A stretch of DNA of 55,177 nucleotides from Bifidobacterium sp. (GTDB lineage: Bacteria > Actinomycetota > Actinomycetes > Actinomycetales > Bifidobacteriaceae): positions 1 through 55,177 of the forward strand of contig JALCNP010000017.1 of the NCBI GenBank assembly GCA_022649135.1, read 5' to 3'. The translations under genes were made by a program, and so were the position numbers. Of the stretch, positions 53,583-55,177 are shown one piece after another. The notes under the pieces are model-generated. The model was not told the origin of the DNA. It saw only the letters and a list, made by a program, of their open reading frames with translations, and did not search any database. Position 1 is the first letter of the stretch. Each line of letters begins with the position of its first letter.

Positions 53583-54665
53583 ATGGCACAGCGCAAAGAA
53601 GCCACAGGCACCAAGGCCGAGGAAACCGCCGTCACGCGGGCGGGGAACGGCACCTCGAGGAAAAAGCACGCGCGCAAGAGTGCATCGCCCACATCGCGGG
53701 GCGAAACCACCATTCTCATCATCTGCGGTGGCCTCAGCCACGAAAGAGACGTATCCCTCAGCTCGGGGCACCGGGTGGGAGGTTTTCTGGAGGATGCCGG
53801 CTGGAAGGTGCGCTTTCACGACATGGACAGCGAACTCCTGTCCTATCTTTCCGATTCCCGGACACGGCCCGATATCGTGTGGCCCTTGCTCCACGGGGCG
53901 AACGGGGAGGACGGCTCGATCCGCGACATTCTCGAAATGGAGGATCTTCCCTATATCGGATCGCGCGCCAAGGCATCACGGACCGCGTGGAGCAAGCCCA
54001 TTGCGAAGAACGTGGTCCGTAAGCTCGGCGGCCTGCACACACCCCAATCGGTGACCTTGCCCGAGTCGATGTTCAGGGAGCTGGGCGCCGGGAAGGTTAT
54101 GGATCTTCTCGTGGAATCGTTGGGACTTCCCCTTTTCGTCAAACCTACCATGGGCGGGTCCGCGCTGGGCTGCACGCTGGTCACCGATGCGAAGCAGCTT
54201 CCCCAGGCCATGGTCGGATGCTTCGCATATGGAGATGTCGCCCTTGTGGAGAAGGCGGTGAAGGGGACGGAGATCTCGGTTTCGATCATCGACATCAACG
54301 GTGAACCCACGGTTCTTCCGCCGCTGGAAATAGTCACGCCCAACGGGACCTACGATTACGAAGCACGGTACACTCCGGGCCCCACGGACTTCTACATTCC
54401 GGCCCGTCTTCCCGAGAACGTTCTGGAGGCCGCGAAAAATGCCGCACTTGCAGCGCATCGGACGCTGAGTCTGCGCGATATCTCACGAACGGATTTCATC
54501 GTCGACACCGAGGGCGTTCCACAGTTTCTGGAATCGAATGTCGCTCCCGGTATGACCGACACCTCCCTGCTTCCCAAGGCTGCCACAGCGGCAGGATATG
54601 ACCTGGCGGACCTGTATTCCAGACTGGTTGAATCGGTGCTCGGTCAGTCCAGGGCCGATCGATAA
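53583..54665 (+). CDS. ddl: D-alanine--D-alanine ligase family protein
   Basis: An ATP-grasp enzyme (360 residues) expected to join two D-alanines for peptidoglycan synthesis. Motifs: GGLSHERDVSLSSG (substrate loop), LLHGANGEDGSI, VKPTMGGSALG (ATP lysine region), and a C-terminal FLESNVAPGMTDTSLLPKAA with the metal-binding Glu/Asn. The first ~43 residues are a Lys/Arg-rich extension not found in most Ddl proteins. GGAAAGG precedes the start; a TTGACA hexamer at 53490-53495 may be its -35, though the matching -10 is poor. The activity could be on a related D-amino acid. Other ddl genes may exist elsewhere. Confidence 0.86.
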   Translation: MAQRKEATGTKAEETAVTRAGNGTSRKKHARKSASPTSRGETTILIICGGLSHERDVSLSSGHRVGGFLEDAGWKVRFHDMDSELLSYLSDSRTRPDIVWPLLHGANGEDGSIRDILEMEDLPYIGSRAKASRTAWSKPIAKNVVRKLGGLHTPQSVTLPESMFRELGAGKVMDLLVESLGLPLFVKPTMGGSALGCTLVTDAKQLPQAMVGCFAYGDVALVEKAVKGTEISVSIIDINGEPTVLPPLEIVTPNGTYDYEARYTPGPTDFYIPARLPENVLEAAKNAALAAHRTLSLRDISRTDFIVDTEGVPQFLESNVAPGMTDTSLLPKAATAAGYDLADLYSRLVESVLGQSRADR

Positions 54666-54716
54666 ACGATTTGCGCTCAAGGCTCACAGTGCCGTTGGTG
54701 ATGTTATGGTGGACGC

Positions 54717-55177
54717 ATGGTTGAAAATATTCACGATGTGGTAATCATCGGTTCTGGGCCTGCAGGCTACACGGCCGCCATATACCTTGGCCGGGCGGGG
54801 TACAAGCCCATAATCATCGCCGGTGCCCTCACACCGGGAGGTCAACTGGTCAACACCACGGAAGTCGAGAATTTCCCCGGTTTCCCCGATGGGATCATGG
54901 GCCCCGATCTCATGGACGCCATGCAGAAGCAGGCGGAGAAGTTCGGCGCGGAGATCGTCTGGGATGATGTCGTCTCAGTGAATCTCGCCGATACGATAAA
55001 AACGGTGACATGCGATCAGGGTGGCGAATACCGTGCCAGAGCCGTGGTCGTCACCACAGGGGCAAAGGTCAGGAAACTTGGCATACCCGGTGAGACGGAG
55101 TATTCCGGACGAGGGGTATCCTATTGCGCCACCTGCGACGGCTTCTTCTTCAAGGGCAAGCCCATTGTGGTCGTCGG
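54717..55177 (+). CDS. trxB: Thioredoxin-disulfide reductase, right-truncated by window end
   Basis: An FAD/NADPH enzyme that reduces thioredoxin. The 153 residues present show the FAD-binding VIIGSGPAGYTAAIYLGRAG, TTEVENFPGFP, the GAKVRKLGIPGE segment and the redox-active CATC (about 139-142), with the NADPH-binding domain starting at the edge (IVVVG). A TATGGT hexamer ends 6 nt before the ATG and only GGTGG could serve as ribosome site, so leaderless initiation is possible. Its position after the MurJ block matches trxB2 in mycobacteria. Confidence 0.95.
   Translation, partial: MVENIHDVVIIGSGPAGYTAAIYLGRAGYKPIIIAGALTPGGQLVNTTEVENFPGFPDGIMGPDLMDAMQKQAEKFGAEIVWDDVVSVNLADTIKTVTCDQGGEYRARAVVVTTGAKVRKLGIPGETEYSGRGVSYCATCDGFFFKGKPIVVV

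Noticed and set aside
1..55177. Insertion sequences, prophage genes, CRISPR-Cas, restriction-modification
   Set aside because: No transposase, integrase, phage structural, Cas or methyltransferase/nuclease signatures were seen in any plausible frame.

Overview
The window reads as chromosomal DNA of a high-GC Gram-positive bacterium of the family Bifidobacteriaceae, most likely a Bifidobacterium. This is inferred from the sequence only. It rests on the gene content (sugar ABC cassettes beside intracellular alpha-glucosidases, each with its own regulator), on the rpfB-like/rsmA/ispE order, and on the cca / NUDIX / DUF6049 / MurJ-pseudokinase / trxB order, which matches the pcnA-mutT4-Rv3909-Rv3910-...-trxB region of mycobacteria. 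Most genes are GC-rich. AT-richer stretches lie at about 60-330, in the regulatory gaps of the sugar cassettes, and at about 36.4-37.3 kb.

Region 1 (1-5.3 kb): a gene-poor left edge with diverged direct repeats, then a sirtuin (+) facing threonine ammonia-lyase (-) across a perfect 23-bp stem. Region 2 (3.3-12 kb): a minus-strand sugar operon (lipoprotein binding protein, two permeases, a debranching-type glucosidase, a GH13 alpha-glucosidase) with a divergent LacI regulator. Region 3 (12-21.2 kb): a fused trehalose-6-phosphate synthase/phosphatase, then a second minus-strand cassette (binding protein, two permeases, GH13 alpha-glucosidase) with a divergent ROK regulator. Neither cassette encodes an ATPase. 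A UgpC/MsmK-type ATPase stands alone at 32.4-33.5 kb and probably energises both. Both alpha-glucosidases carry valine after the nucleophile, which points to alpha-1,6-linked oligosaccharides as substrates.

Region 4 (21-34 kb) holds housekeeping and stress genes: tadA, a CPA1 Na+/H+ antiporter, an esterase, a small membrane protein with an attenuator-like leader, dcd, a P2-type cation ATPase broken by one +1 frameshift and preceded by a structured leader, an RlmB-like methyltransferase, a DUF4032 kinase-fold protein and ugpC. Region 5 (34-39 kb) has a Ser/Thr kinase with a polytopic membrane C-terminus, an AT-richer patch with an orphan gene and a probable two-gene micro-operon (36-aa membrane peptide plus 81-aa secreted protein), a DsbA-like membrane thioredoxin-fold protein and tRNA-Thr(UGU).

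Region 6 (39-55.2 kb) is a cell-wall and translation block: rpfB-like, rsmA, ispE, a LytR_C protein, cca (-), NUDIX, DUF6049, a 1393-residue MurJ-pseudokinase fusion, an aminotransferase, a D-Ala-D-Ala ligase and a right-truncated trxB. Several genes here overlap by 4 bp, so they are probably co-transcribed and translationally coupled. No CRISPR array, insertion sequence, prophage or rRNA gene was seen. The least explained parts are the structured leaders at 25.7, 29.7 and 39.0 kb, the P-type ATPase frameshift, the micro-operon at 37 kb and the MurJ fusion.
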